Assembly: GCA_017396865.1 (NCBI GenBank)
Contig: JAFQKO010000186.1
Location: forward strand, 1-5,616
From: Clostridia bacterium
Lineage (GTDB): Bacteria > Bacillota_A > Clostridia > Oscillospirales > QAKW01
Reading direction: 5' to 3'
Length of the DNA stretch: 5,616 nucleotides
Below the pieces are notes generated by a model, which was given only the letters and a program-made list of their open reading frames with translations, was not told the origin of the DNA and searched no databases. The stretch's first letter is position 1; each line of letters starts with the position of its first letter. Position numbers and translations under genes: made by a program. Shown piece by piece: positions 1-5,606 of the stretch.

Positions 1-119
1 ACGTCGATGCCCTTGCTCAAGCAATACTCGTTGGCCTCATCCAGAGTAGCGAAGCCATACTGCTCCAATACGGGCTGGATCTTGCCGATTCTTCTCTCAT
101 ATCCTTCAAAAGTAGCCAT
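1..119 (-). CDS. GGGtGRT-family protein, N-terminal 39 codons (cut by window edge)
   Basis: Partial gene. Reading leftward from an ATG at 119, the frame is open to the window edge and begins MATFEGYERRIGKIQPVLEQ, followed by YGFATLDEANEYCLSKGID. This start resembles the conserved N-terminus of the clostridial GGGtGRT protein family as I remember it (named for a Gly-rich GGGTGRT-like motif near the C-terminus; full length roughly 330 residues). The diagnostic motif lies outside the window, so the call rests on the N-terminus and on the neighbour. Members typically sit directly downstream of a NifU-like Fe-S scaffold gene, as here, with a 16-nt gap. A strong ribosome binding site (AAGGAGG) fixes the start. 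The biochemical function of the family is, to my knowledge, not established; a role tied to Fe-S cluster metabolism is inferred only from the pairing. Confidence 0.82.
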   Translation of the reverse strand, partial: MATFEGYERRIGKIQPVLEQYGFATLDEANEYCLSKGID

Positions 120-126
120 TGTTGTT

Positions 127-133
127 CCTCCTT
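127..133 (-). promoter_or_regulatory. Ribosome binding site of the GGGtGRT gene
   Basis: On the minus strand AAGGAGG lies 7 nt before the ATG at 119, inside the 16-nt gap after the scaffold gene's TAA. It supports the start choice and independent initiation on a shared mRNA. Confidence 0.85.
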
Positions 134-135
134 CC

Positions 136-828
136 TTATTCTTCTCTGGGATCGATATACTTCACGGCATCTGCGAAGCGACCGTAAGTACCGATGTTCT
201 TCTCAAAGGCATCCTTGGCATCTGCACCCTTGCGGATCATATCCATCATCTTGCCCAGGTTTACAAACTGATAACCGATGCACTCATTATTGGCATCCAG
301 AGCAACCTTCAGGATATAGCCCTCGGCCATCTCCATATAGCGAACGCCCTTGGCGTTGGTTGCAAACATGGTACCGACCTGAGAACGCAGGCCCTTACCA
401 AGGTCTTCGAGGGAAGCGCCGATGGGCAGACCGTCCTCGGAGAAAGCGGTCTGGGTGCGGCCGTAAACGAGCTGCTTGAAGATCTCGCGCATTGCAACGT
501 TGATCGCATCGCAAACGAGGTCGGTGTTCAGAGCCTCCAGCAGAGTTTTGCCCTGCAGGATCTCGGCAGCCATAGCGGCAGAGTGGGTCATACCGGAGCA
601 GCCCAAGGTCTCAACCAGAGCCTCTTCGATGATACCTGCCTTAACGTTCAGGGTCAGCTTGCAGCAGCCCTGCTGGGGAGCGCACCAGCCAATACCGTGG
701 GAAAGACCGCTGATATCGCTGATCTGAGTAGCCTTAACCCATCTGCCCTCTTCGGGGATGGGAGCGGGACCGTGATGGGGGCCCTTAGCTACTACGCACA
801 TACTTTCAACTTCATGTGAATAGTTCAT
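136..828 (-). CDS. NifU/IscU-like iron-sulfur cluster assembly scaffold protein (clostridial type)
   Basis: 230 residues starting MNYSHEVE. It belongs to the IscU/NifU N-terminal scaffold superfamily, which builds Fe-S clusters in the cytosol on conserved cysteines before transfer to target proteins. The candidate ligands are C49 (in GWCAPQQG), C77 (in GCSGMTHSAAMAAE, matching the GCxxxxxS-type loop of IscU) and C106 (in DLVCDAIN), the same three-cysteine order as in IscU. The C-terminal half (about 120-230, ending YGRFADAVKYIDPREE) is an extension absent from short IscU proteins and typical of this clostridial subfamily, which is normally paired with a GGGtGRT gene. The frame is open upstream to 903, but the start at 828 is preferred: AAGGAG sits 8 nt upstream, the extra 25 residues are not family-like, and they would overlap the promoter. 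It is first in a two-gene unit with its own promoter. The family is certain; its exact client proteins are unknown. Confidence 0.93.
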   Translation of the reverse strand: MNYSHEVESMCVVAKGPHHGPAPIPEEGRWVKATQISDISGLSHGIGWCAPQQGCCKLTLNVKAGIIEEALVETLGCSGMTHSAAMAAEILQGKTLLEALNTDLVCDAINVAMREIFKQLVYGRTQTAFSEDGLPIGASLEDLGKGLRSQVGTMFATNAKGVRYMEMAEGYILKVALDANNECIGYQFVNLGKMMDMIRKGADAKDAFEKNIGTYGRFADAVKYIDPREE

Positions 829-836
829 GTTTGGTT

Positions 837-842
837 CTCCTT
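837..842 (-). promoter_or_regulatory. Ribosome binding site deciding the scaffold gene start
   Basis: AAGGAG on the minus strand, 8 nt before the ATG at 828. It decides against the longer open frame that could begin at 903. Confidence 0.85.
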
Positions 843-873
843 CCAAAAATTGTATTAAATTGCATACGCATAT

Positions 874-903
874 ATTATATATCACTTTGTTGGAAATTGT
901 CAA
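874..903 (-). promoter_or_regulatory. Sigma-A-type promoter of the scaffold-GGGtGRT unit
   Basis: On the minus strand a perfect TTGACA (-35, 898-903) is followed after 18 nt by a perfect TATAAT (-10, 874-879). Transcription would begin near 867, giving a leader of about 40 nt. The flanks are AT-rich, unlike the adjacent coding DNA. The -35 box lies only 18 nt beyond the stop of the upstream ATPase gene. No clear operator dyad is visible around it, although the TATATAATATATG stretch around the -10 box is partly self-complementary. Confidence 0.85.
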
Positions 904-921
904 CCGCTAAAAATTGCTTTT

Positions 922-1638
922 TCAACGGTAAAATACCGATCCGTCCTCCGCGGTATACTTTTGAACACCGAACACCTGCTCCAACGCGGCGGGATCGGCC
1001 AGCCTTCCCTCATGGAGCAGCAGCAGCCGATCGGCATAGGCCACGGCGGCATTGAGATCATGGAGCACCGCCAAAATCGCCTTGTCCTGCTCCCGCGCCA
1101 GCGTGCGCAGCAGCGCCAAAAAATCGGAGACCGCACCGGGATCCAGATAGGTGGTGGGCTCATCCAGCAGCCAGATATCGGCATCCTGCGCCAAAATCAT
1201 CGCCAGATAGGCTCGCTGCCGCTCCCCGCCCGAAAGGGTGGAAAGGGGGCGATCCCGCCACGCCTCCGCACCGCTCAGCCGCAAAGCAGCCTCGATCTTC
1301 TTCCGATCCGATTCCGCCAACCGACCGCTCAGCCCCAGATAAGGGCTTCGGCCCAGCGCCGCCAGCCCCTCCACCGTCAGGGCGGGAGTGGGAAGCAGCT
1401 GCGGCAAAAAGGCGATCCGCTTGGCCTGCTCCCGCAAGGAGAGCGACGCAAGGGGCTTTCCCTCCAGCAGCAGCTCGCCGCGGTAGGGGACCTCCCGATT
1501 GACCGCCCTCAGCAGGGTGGATTTTCCGCTGCCGTTTTTGCCCACCAGCACCGTCAGGCTGCGGGGCGAAAGCTCGAAGGTGAGCGCCTTTAAAATTTCC
1601 TTTTTTCCGTAGGAAACCGTAAAATTCTTAAATTGCAC
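922..1638 (-). CDS. ABC transporter ATP-binding protein, FecE/BtuD/FhuC class
   Basis: 238-residue cytoplasmic ATPase that powers the importer encoded by the two genes before it. All nucleotide-binding motifs are present: Walker A GKNGSGKST (33-41), Q-loop Q80 in FLPQ, ABC signature LSGGERQ (135-141), Walker B IWLLDEP (155-161), D-loop YLDP (164-167) and switch histidine H193 in VLHDLN. The spacing and the HDLN/YADR region are typical of ATPases serving iron-siderophore, haem and cobalamin importers. The start is taken as GTG at 1638, because AAGGAGG lies 7 nt upstream; an in-frame TTG two codons earlier is too close to that site. The gene starts inside the permease gene (11-nt overlap), so translation is probably coupled. 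It is the last gene of the four-gene operon. The substrate is undetermined. Confidence 0.95.
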   Translation of the reverse strand: MQFKNFTVSYGKKEILKALTFELSPRSLTVLVGKNGSGKSTLLRAVNREVPYRGELLLEGKPLASLSLREQAKRIAFLPQLLPTPALTVEGLAALGRSPYLGLSGRLAESDRKKIEAALRLSGAEAWRDRPLSTLSGGERQRAYLAMILAQDADIWLLDEPTTYLDPGAVSDFLALLRTLAREQDKAILAVLHDLNAAVAYADRLLLLHEGRLADPAALEQVFGVQKYTAEDGSVFYR

Positions 1639-2629
1639 GTTCAACCCTCCTTCGCACCAAAAGCCAAAAGAAGAAGGGCGCACCGATGGCGGCCATCAGG
1701 ATGCCGACTGGGATCTCGGAGGGCGCGATCAGCACCCTGCCCAGCAGATCGGCCAGCACCACCAAAATTCCGCCCAGCAGCGCCGAAAAGCAAAGCTGCC
1801 TGCGCAGCCCGCCGCCCGCCATACGGCGGGCGATATGGGGCACCACCAGCCCGACAAAGCCCAAAAGCCCCGCAAAGCTGACCGCCGCAGCCGCCGAGGC
1901 GCTGGCCAGCAGCAGCGCAACAAACCGCAAGGGGCGCACCCGCGCGCCGAGAGCGGAGGCCATGCTGTCGCCCAGCATCAAAAGATCCAGCCGCTTGGCC
2001 AGCAGCAACGCCGCAGCCAGGGCGGCGGCAATGATGGCGGCAGGCAGCCAAAGGCTCTCCGCCTGTACCCCCGCCAGCCCGCCGATGGAAAAATGGTTAT
2101 AGGAAACCAATACGTCGGGATCCAGCAGCGAGATCAGCGAAATGGCGGCATTGAGCAGAGCGGTGACCGCCACGCCCGCCAGCACCACCGTGCTGCGGCT
2201 GCCGCCCGCCTTGGCGGCGATGCCCGCGATCAACAGCGTGGTGAGCAGCGCCCCGCAAAAGGCGGTCAGCGGCAAAATTGCCGCCAGCGCAGGGGCCGCA
2301 AAGAGGGTGAGGATCGCCGCCAGCCCCGCACCGGCATTGACGCCGATGATGTTCGGGCCCGCCAGATCGTTGTTGGTAACCCGCTGAAGCAGGCTGCCCG
2401 AAACGGCCAGCCCGACCCCCGCCAAAACGCCGCCCAAAACCCGCGGCAGGCGAATATATTGCAAAATCACCCGCGCCGTTGCATCCTCGCCGCACACCCC
2501 CGCCCAAAGCGTATCGAGGCGCATGGGCGTGCTGCCGAAGCAAAGCCCCGCAAGGCAAACGGCGAGCAGCCCCCCAAAGAGGAGCAGCCCGCCGTATTGA
2601 TTTGATTTTGATGGTTTATTTTTGTTCAT
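1628..2629 (-). CDS. FecCD-family ABC transporter permease
   Basis: 333-residue polytopic membrane protein, the usual length for the FecCD/BtuC family, which forms a homodimeric channel for iron chelates, haem or cobalamin. Family hallmarks are visible: a first membrane segment at about 13-32, LPRVLGGVLAG (61-71), NDLAGPNIIGVNAGAG (87-102), the coupling-helix region LGDSMASALG (219-228) that meets the ATPase, GLVVPHIARR (260-269), and the C-terminal IPVGILMAAIGAPFFFWLL helix (306-324). The positively charged tail RRRVERAI fits a cytoplasmic C-terminus. The ATG at 2629 lies inside the preceding gene (14-nt overlap). Only a weak GGA stands 8 nt upstream, so initiation probably depends on ribosomes finishing the substrate-binding protein. 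Its last codons carry the ribosome binding site for the ATPase. Confidence 0.95.
   Translation of the reverse strand: MNKNKPSKSNQYGGLLLFGGLLAVCLAGLCFGSTPMRLDTLWAGVCGEDATARVILQYIRLPRVLGGVLAGVGLAVSGSLLQRVTNNDLAGPNIIGVNAGAGLAAILTLFAAPALAAILPLTAFCGALLTTLLIAGIAAKAGGSRSTVVLAGVAVTALLNAAISLISLLDPDVLVSYNHFSIGGLAGVQAESLWLPAAIIAAALAAALLLAKRLDLLMLGDSMASALGARVRPLRFVALLLASASAAAAVSFAGLLGFVGLVVPHIARRMAGGGLRRQLCFSALLGGILVVLADLLGRVLIAPSEIPVGILMAAIGAPFFFWLLVRRRVERAI
1646..1652 (-). promoter_or_regulatory. Ribosome binding site of the ATPase, inside the permease gene
   Basis: AAGGAGG on the minus strand, 7 nt before the GTG at 1638 and encoded within the permease's RRR codons. It identifies a GTG rather than an upstream TTG as the start. 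Confidence 0.8.
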
Positions 2630-3551
2630 TCAAAACGTCCGATAAATATTGATAGGCCTCGCCCCAGCGGGCGTTGGGCTTATATTGAAACAGCTCCTTC
2701 GGCAGATAGCGGCAGTTTCCGCGCTGCACCGCCGAAAGCGCCTGCCAGGCAGGCTGCGCCAGCACACCATCCATATAGGCCTTGGCCGCCGCCTCATCCC
2801 CCATGGTAGCAATGAAGATATAGTCGGGATCCTCTTTGAGGATCTCCTCCAAGCTCAGGCCGTCCAGCAGGATGGGGGCATTCTCCGCAATGTTGCGGCA
2901 GCCCAGCTCCTCCAGCATGGCGGCGGCAAAATGATCCTCCGCCTTCTTCGCCTTGGCGGAGGAGGCCTTGGAGCCGGAGCGCACAAAGAGGATGCGCGGT
3001 GCATCCGCCCGCTTTTGCTCCAGCAGCGCATCGATCTCCTGCCGCAGAGCGGTACCGTAGGTTTCATAGCGATCCTGCTTTTCGGTCAGGTCGGTGCAGA
3101 GCTTCAATGCCCGCAGATAATCGGCAAAGCTTTCCACCCGCAACAGCGCAGAGGGAATACCTGCCTTTTGCAGCACCGCTGCCGCATCGACATGGGCCTC
3201 GATATCCGCCGAGCCGATCACCAGATCGGGAGCATGAGTCAACAGCGCCTCGGTATCGACGGTCTTACCTGCACCGCCATCCACCAGCGGAACGGACGCC
3301 GCGCAAAAGCCCCTCTCCACGCTCTCCCCCACCGTTATACTGACCGTGCCGCCCGCCAGCTGCCAGATCTCCGCCAGCGAGGAGAAAAGCACCGCCACCT
3401 TCTGCGGGCGGGCGGCAAGCGCCACCGTTCGCCCCGCATCATCGGTAAAGGAACAGAAATCCTGCTTCTCTTGCGGCGGTTGGCTCGGTGCGGAGCAGCC
3501 GCCGAGCAGCAGGCAAAGCGCCAGCCCTATGGCAAGCAGCCGCTTCATCAT
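2616..3551 (-). CDS. ABC transporter substrate-binding lipoprotein (iron chelate/haem/cobalamin class)
   Basis: 311 residues. The N-terminus is a lipoprotein signal: MMKR, a hydrophobic core, and lipobox LGGC with the lipidated cysteine at C19. The mature protein would be anchored on the outer face of the membrane, capture substrate and deliver it to the FecCD permease. It belongs to the TroA-like two-lobe binding-protein superfamily (periplasmic-binding family 2): DDAGRTVAL (37-45) followed by RPQKVAVLFSSLAEIWQLAGG (48-68, split here as RPQKVAVLF and SSLAEIWQLAGG) is the typical first-lobe start. The segment SGSKASSAKAKKAEDHF also recalls clostridial members of the family. The ATG at 3551 overlaps the preceding gene's TGA in an ATGA arrangement; AGGAGG lies 10 nt upstream, which favours the first of two adjacent ATGs. 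The ligand cannot be assigned from sequence. Confidence 0.93.
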   Translation of the reverse strand: MMKRLLAIGLALCLLLGGCSAPSQPPQEKQDFCSFTDDAGRTVALAARPQKVAVLFSSLAEIWQLAGGTVSITVGESVERGFCAASVPLVDGGAGKTVDTEALLTHAPDLVIGSADIEAHVDAAAVLQKAGIPSALLRVESFADYLRALKLCTDLTEKQDRYETYGTALRQEIDALLEQKRADAPRILFVRSGSKASSAKAKKAEDHFAAAMLEELGCRNIAENAPILLDGLSLEEILKEDPDYIFIATMGDEAAAKAYMDGVLAQPAWQALSAVQRGNCRYLPKELFQYKPNARWGEAYQYLSDVLNEQK

Positions 3552-4426
3552 CTGAGCAATGCCTCCTGCACCCGCTCAAAGCCGATCCGCTCGATGGTTT
3601 CGGCAAAGCGCTCGCCGGGCGTACCGTTATCCCGATAGAACAGGATCACCCGCTCGATCAGCTCCAGCACCTCCTCCTGCGAGGTGAAGATCCGATCCAG
3701 CGGAATGCCGCGGGCAACCTTTTTACCCCAGCGCCCGCCGAGATAGACCTTATAGCCGCTCTGCGGATGGGCAACCGCCCCGAAGGGACATTTTTCAAAG
3801 CAACGGCCGCAGGCATTGCAGCCCTCGAAAACGATCTTGCCCGCCCGAACCGAGGCCGCCTTGATGGGGCAGCTTTCCGCCACCTGACATTTTTTGCAGC
3901 CTCTGCACTTTTCAAGGTCGGCGATCGGCGTTTTGGCACCGATGATGCCGAGATCGTTGATATCGGGCTTCACGCAATTATTGGGACAGCCGCCAACAGC
4001 GATCTTGAATTTATGGGGCAGCTTCATATCGTGGAAGCCCTTATAGAAGCGCTCATGGATCGCCTCCGAGAGGGCAAAGGTATCAATGAGCCCGTATTGG
4101 CAGGTGGTGCCCTTACAGGAAACAACAGGGCGCACCTTGGGGCCGGTGCCGCCGGTTTCCAGCCCATGCTCCATCAAAAACGCCTGCAACGGCGCAATAT
4201 TGGCAAAGGGAATGCGCTGAATTTCAATGGTCATGCGGGAGGTCATGGCAACCTGACCGCTGCCGAACCGTTCGGCCGCCTCGGCGATCACCTTCATTTC
4301 AGCGGCGGTGATCTTACCGTTGCGGGTGATGACCCGCCCGTTGAAGCAATCCTCTGTTAATTTATCGCGAAGAAAGCCCTCGCCCTTCACACGCAGCACT
4401 TCCTCCTGAGATACGGTACATTTCAT
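3548..4426 (-). CDS. Sulfite/nitrite reductase-like protein with siroheme-[4Fe-4S] motif and inserted 2[4Fe-4S] ferredoxin domain
   Basis: 292 residues starting MKCTVSQEE. In order (numbering from this start): a ferredoxin-like half-domain of nitrite/sulfite reductases (about 8-90, including VAMTSRMTIEIQRIP); a siroheme/[4Fe-4S] region with SCKGTTC (C104, C109) and GGCPNNC (C147, C151); an inserted ferredoxin module with C174, C177, C180, C186 and C203, C206, C209, C213; and the remainder of the reductase fold (GYKVYLGGRWGKK onward). The architecture resembles the DsrA/DsrB, AsrC and Fsr group of siroheme reductases, with one copy of the repeat, so it probably works as a dimer on sulfite or nitrite with electrons from ferredoxin (family inference). 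The first cysteine pair is CX4C rather than the usual CX5C. The start at 4426 is preferred over an ATG at 4438, which directly abuts the AAAGGA site. First gene of the operon; activity unproven. Confidence 0.88.
   Translation of the reverse strand: MKCTVSQEEVLRVKGEGFLRDKLTEDCFNGRVITRNGKITAAEMKVIAEAAERFGSGQVAMTSRMTIEIQRIPFANIAPLQAFLMEHGLETGGTGPKVRPVVSCKGTTCQYGLIDTFALSEAIHERFYKGFHDMKLPHKFKIAVGGCPNNCVKPDINDLGIIGAKTPIADLEKCRGCKKCQVAESCPIKAASVRAGKIVFEGCNACGRCFEKCPFGAVAHPQSGYKVYLGGRWGKKVARGIPLDRIFTSQEEVLELIERVILFYRDNGTPGERFAETIERIGFERVQEALLR
3562..3567 (-). promoter_or_regulatory. Ribosome binding site of the substrate-binding protein
   Basis: AGGAGG on the minus strand, 10 nt before the ATG at 3551 and inside the last codons of the reductase-like gene. 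Together with the ATGA overlap (3548-3551), it indicates coupled translation. Confidence 0.75.
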
Positions 4427-4437
4427 GGCTATTACCA

Positions 4438-4443
4438 TCCTTT
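4438..4443 (-). promoter_or_regulatory. Ribosome binding site deciding the reductase-like gene start
   Basis: AAAGGA on the minus strand, 11 nt before the ATG at 4426. An in-frame ATG at 4438 overlaps the site itself, so it cannot use it. Confidence 0.6.
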
Positions 4444-4463
4444 TTTGTTTTTTTGATAAATTA

Positions 4464-4492
4464 AGTATAGCTTTTTAATAAGAACTTGTCAA
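4464..4492 (-). promoter_or_regulatory. Sigma-A-type promoter of the reductase-transporter operon
   Basis: On the minus strand a perfect TTGACA (-35, 4487-4492), a 17-nt spacer and TATACT (-10, 4464-4469). Transcription would start near 4457, giving a leader of about 30 nt before the reductase-like gene. It stands back to back with the fruK promoter; an AAAGCA/TGCTTT dyad sits immediately upstream of the -35 box. Confidence 0.85.
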
Positions 4493-4493
4493 T

Positions 4494-4508
4494 AAAGCAC
4501 CTTGCTTT
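4494..4508. promoter_or_regulatory. Dyad between the divergent promoters, possible operator
   Basis: AAAGCA (4494-4499), CCT, TGCTTT (4503-4508) is a perfect 6-bp inverted repeat centred at 4501, lying between the two -35 boxes and covering the putative fruK -35. A wider imperfect pair, TTTAATAAGAA (4474-4484) and TTCTTAATAAA (4527-4537), flanks it with one mismatch. These could bind a repressor or activator shared by both transcripts, but both are AT-rich or short and could arise by chance. Confidence 0.3.
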
Positions 4509-4530
4509 TTGCCGCGAAAAGTGATATTCT
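4502..4530 (+). promoter_or_regulatory. Probable fruK promoter
   Basis: TTGCTT (4502-4507), a 17-nt spacer and TATTCT (4525-4530) on the plus strand, about 29 nt before the fruK start. Both boxes are imperfect, especially the -35, which suggests a promoter needing an activator or intrinsically weak. No better-spaced pair was seen in this gap. Confidence 0.45.
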
Positions 4531-4542
4531 TAATAAAAAAAC

Positions 4543-4549
4543 AAAGGAG
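4543..4549 (+). promoter_or_regulatory. Ribosome binding site deciding the fruK start
   Basis: AAAGGAG, 9 nt before the ATG at 4559. It sets the start at 4559 rather than at 4502, where the open frame first has an ATG-like or alternative start and where the sequence is promoter. Confidence 0.85.
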
Positions 4550-4558
4550 ACCTTTGAG

Positions 4559-5455
4559 ATGATCTATACCGTTACCTTTAATCCCGCATTGGACTACGTG
4601 ATCCACGTGGATCAATTGGAACTGGGCGAAACCAACCGCTGCTCCCGCGAGGAGCTTTATTTCGGCGGCAAGGGCGTTAACGTATCGCTGGTGCTGAAGG
4701 AGCTGGGGCGCGAGAGCACCGCGCTGGGCTTCATCGCAGGCTTCACCGGCGAGGCACTGGCACAATTCCTGCAGGAGCAGGGCATTCGTGCCGAGTTTAT
4801 CCGCCTGAAGGAGGGTCTGACCCGCATTAACGTCAAAATGAAGGGGGCGCAGGAAACCGAGATCAATGCCCAAGGCCCCAAAATCGACGATGAAGCGATC
4901 GCCGCCTTGTTTGAAAAGCTGGACACCCTCGTTGCGGGCGATACACTGGTTCTGGCAGGCAGCATCCCCTCCACCCTGCCCGCCGATATCTACGAGCAGA
5001 TTCTGGCGCGGCTTCAGGGCAAGGGCATCCGCTGCGTGGTGGATGCCACCGGCAAGCTGCTGATGAACGTTTTGAAATACAATCCCTTCCTCATCAAGCC
5101 CAACCACCGCGAGCTGGAGGAGCTGGTGGGGCGCGCCCTCAACGGCTCGGCTGAGATCGCCGCAGGCGCCAAGGAGCTGCAGGCGCTGGGCGCCCGCAAC
5201 GTGCTGATCTCCCGCGGCAAGGACGGCGCTCTGCTGCTGGATGAAAACGGCGCCGTTTCCGAAATGCCCGCCGTCGGCGGCAAGCCCGTTAACACCGTAG
5301 GTGCGGGCGATTCGATGGTGGCAGGCTTTATCGCAGGCTGCGATACCGACTACGCCTACGCCCTCAAGCTGGGCTCTGCCTGCGGCGGTGCCACCGCCTG
5401 CCGCAGTGATCTGGCCAAAAAAGAAGATATTGAAACGCTCCTTGCCACCCTTTAA
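4559..5455 (+). CDS. fruK: 1-phosphofructokinase (PfkB/ribokinase family)
   Basis: 298 residues, close to the usual 300-310. It transfers phosphate from ATP to fructose 1-phosphate, giving fructose 1,6-bisphosphate, in the cytosol, normally after fructose import by a PTS. Visible family features: the N-terminus MIYTVTFNPALDYV with the substrate-binding aspartate D12, FGGKGVNVS (35-43, PfkB signature 1), KPNHREL (180-186), SRGKDGALL (218-226), and the nucleotide/anion-hole signature NTVGAGDSMVAGF (245-257), whose D251 is the expected catalytic base. The N-terminal and GGKGVN sequences favour FruK; tagatose-6-phosphate kinase (LacC) is the main alternative because it shares these motifs. It is transcribed away from the transporter operon. 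The usual fruR regulator and fruA PTS genes are not seen on either side within the window, so it appears as a single gene here, followed by palindrome-rich non-coding DNA. Confidence 0.92.
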   Translation: MIYTVTFNPALDYVIHVDQLELGETNRCSREELYFGGKGVNVSLVLKELGRESTALGFIAGFTGEALAQFLQEQGIRAEFIRLKEGLTRINVKMKGAQETEINAQGPKIDDEAIAALFEKLDTLVAGDTLVLAGSIPSTLPADIYEQILARLQGKGIRCVVDATGKLLMNVLKYNPFLIKPNHRELEELVGRALNGSAEIAAGAKELQALGARNVLISRGKDGALLLDENGAVSEMPAVGGKPVNTVGAGDSMVAGFIAGCDTDYAYALKLGSACGGATACRSDLAKKEDIETLLATL

Positions 5456-5483
5456 AAACCTGAAGAGCGAAAATGAGTCATAA

Positions 5484-5502
5484 CCTCCGGCTAAGCCGGA
5501 GG
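5484..5502. repeat. Perfect 8-bp palindrome (hairpin 1)
   Basis: CCTCCGGC, loop TAA, GCCGGAGG. It is a very stable GC stem beginning 28 nt after the fruK stop. The downstream bases CTTGAGTAAG and, on the other strand, TTATGACTCA contain no T-run, so intrinsic termination is unlikely in either direction, though some transcript end protection is possible. Confidence 0.8.
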
Positions 5503-5510
5503 CTTGAGTA

Positions 5511-5525
5511 AGCCCTAGAAGGGCT
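5511..5525. repeat. Perfect 6-bp palindrome (hairpin 2)
   Basis: AGCCCT, loop AGA, AGGGCT, 8 nt after hairpin 1. Not followed by a T-run (AAATACAGG). Confidence 0.7.
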
Positions 5526-5535
5526 AAATACAGGC

Positions 5536-5606
5536 ACTACCCCTAAAGGGGCACCGAAAAGTCTGCCAACCGCATTGCACTTTCGGGCAACCCCTAAAGG
5601 GGTAGT
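5536..5606. repeat. Nested imperfect inverted repeat (long hairpin 3)
   Basis: The arms pair in three blocks: ACTACCCCT (5536-5544) with AGGGGTAGT (5598-5606), AGGGG (5547-5551) with CCCCT (5591-5595), and CCGAAA (5554-5559) with TTTCGG (5581-5586), leaving a loop of about 21 nt. Each arm also contains its own palindrome, ACCCCTAAAGGGG (5539-5551 and 5590-5602), so the DNA or RNA could switch between one long stem and two short ones. The outer stem is followed by TTCTTTAT, a weak T-rich tract, so a terminator role on the plus strand is possible. Confidence 0.7.

Noticed and set aside
7..819. A 270-codon plus-strand open frame opposite the Fe-S scaffold and GGGtGRT genes
   Set aside because: It is antisense to two genes with clear family motifs, has no ribosome binding site, and its translation shows no recognisable domain.
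829..903. N-terminal extension of 25 residues on the scaffold protein
   Set aside because: It would begin inside the -35 box, while AAGGAG 8 nt before the ATG at 828 and the family-like MNYSHEVE start support the shorter protein.
909..938. Intrinsic terminator after the ATPase gene
   Set aside because: The 5-bp CGGTA/TACCG stem is followed by A-rich rather than T-rich sequence on the coding strand, and the adjoining A5/T5 stem is too weak to call.
1835..2605. A 256-codon plus-strand open frame opposite the permease
   Set aside because: Extremely rich in R, Q and G and without hydrophobic structure; the opposite strand encodes a complete FecCD permease.
2649..3638. A 329-codon plus-strand open frame opposite the substrate-binding protein
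   Set aside because: The translation is a low-complexity mix rich in R, Q, H and L, typical of the antisense of GC-rich coding DNA; the minus-strand lipoprotein is unambiguous.
3488..4360. A 290-codon plus-strand open frame opposite the reductase-like gene
   Set aside because: Shadow of a gene whose cysteine motifs are intact on the minus strand; no start signal and no recognisable family.
5536..5602. CRISPR array from the repeated ACCCCTAAAGGGG units
   Set aside because: There are only two copies, the repeat is 13 bp and fully palindromic, and the interval shows pairing to itself rather than unique spacer character.
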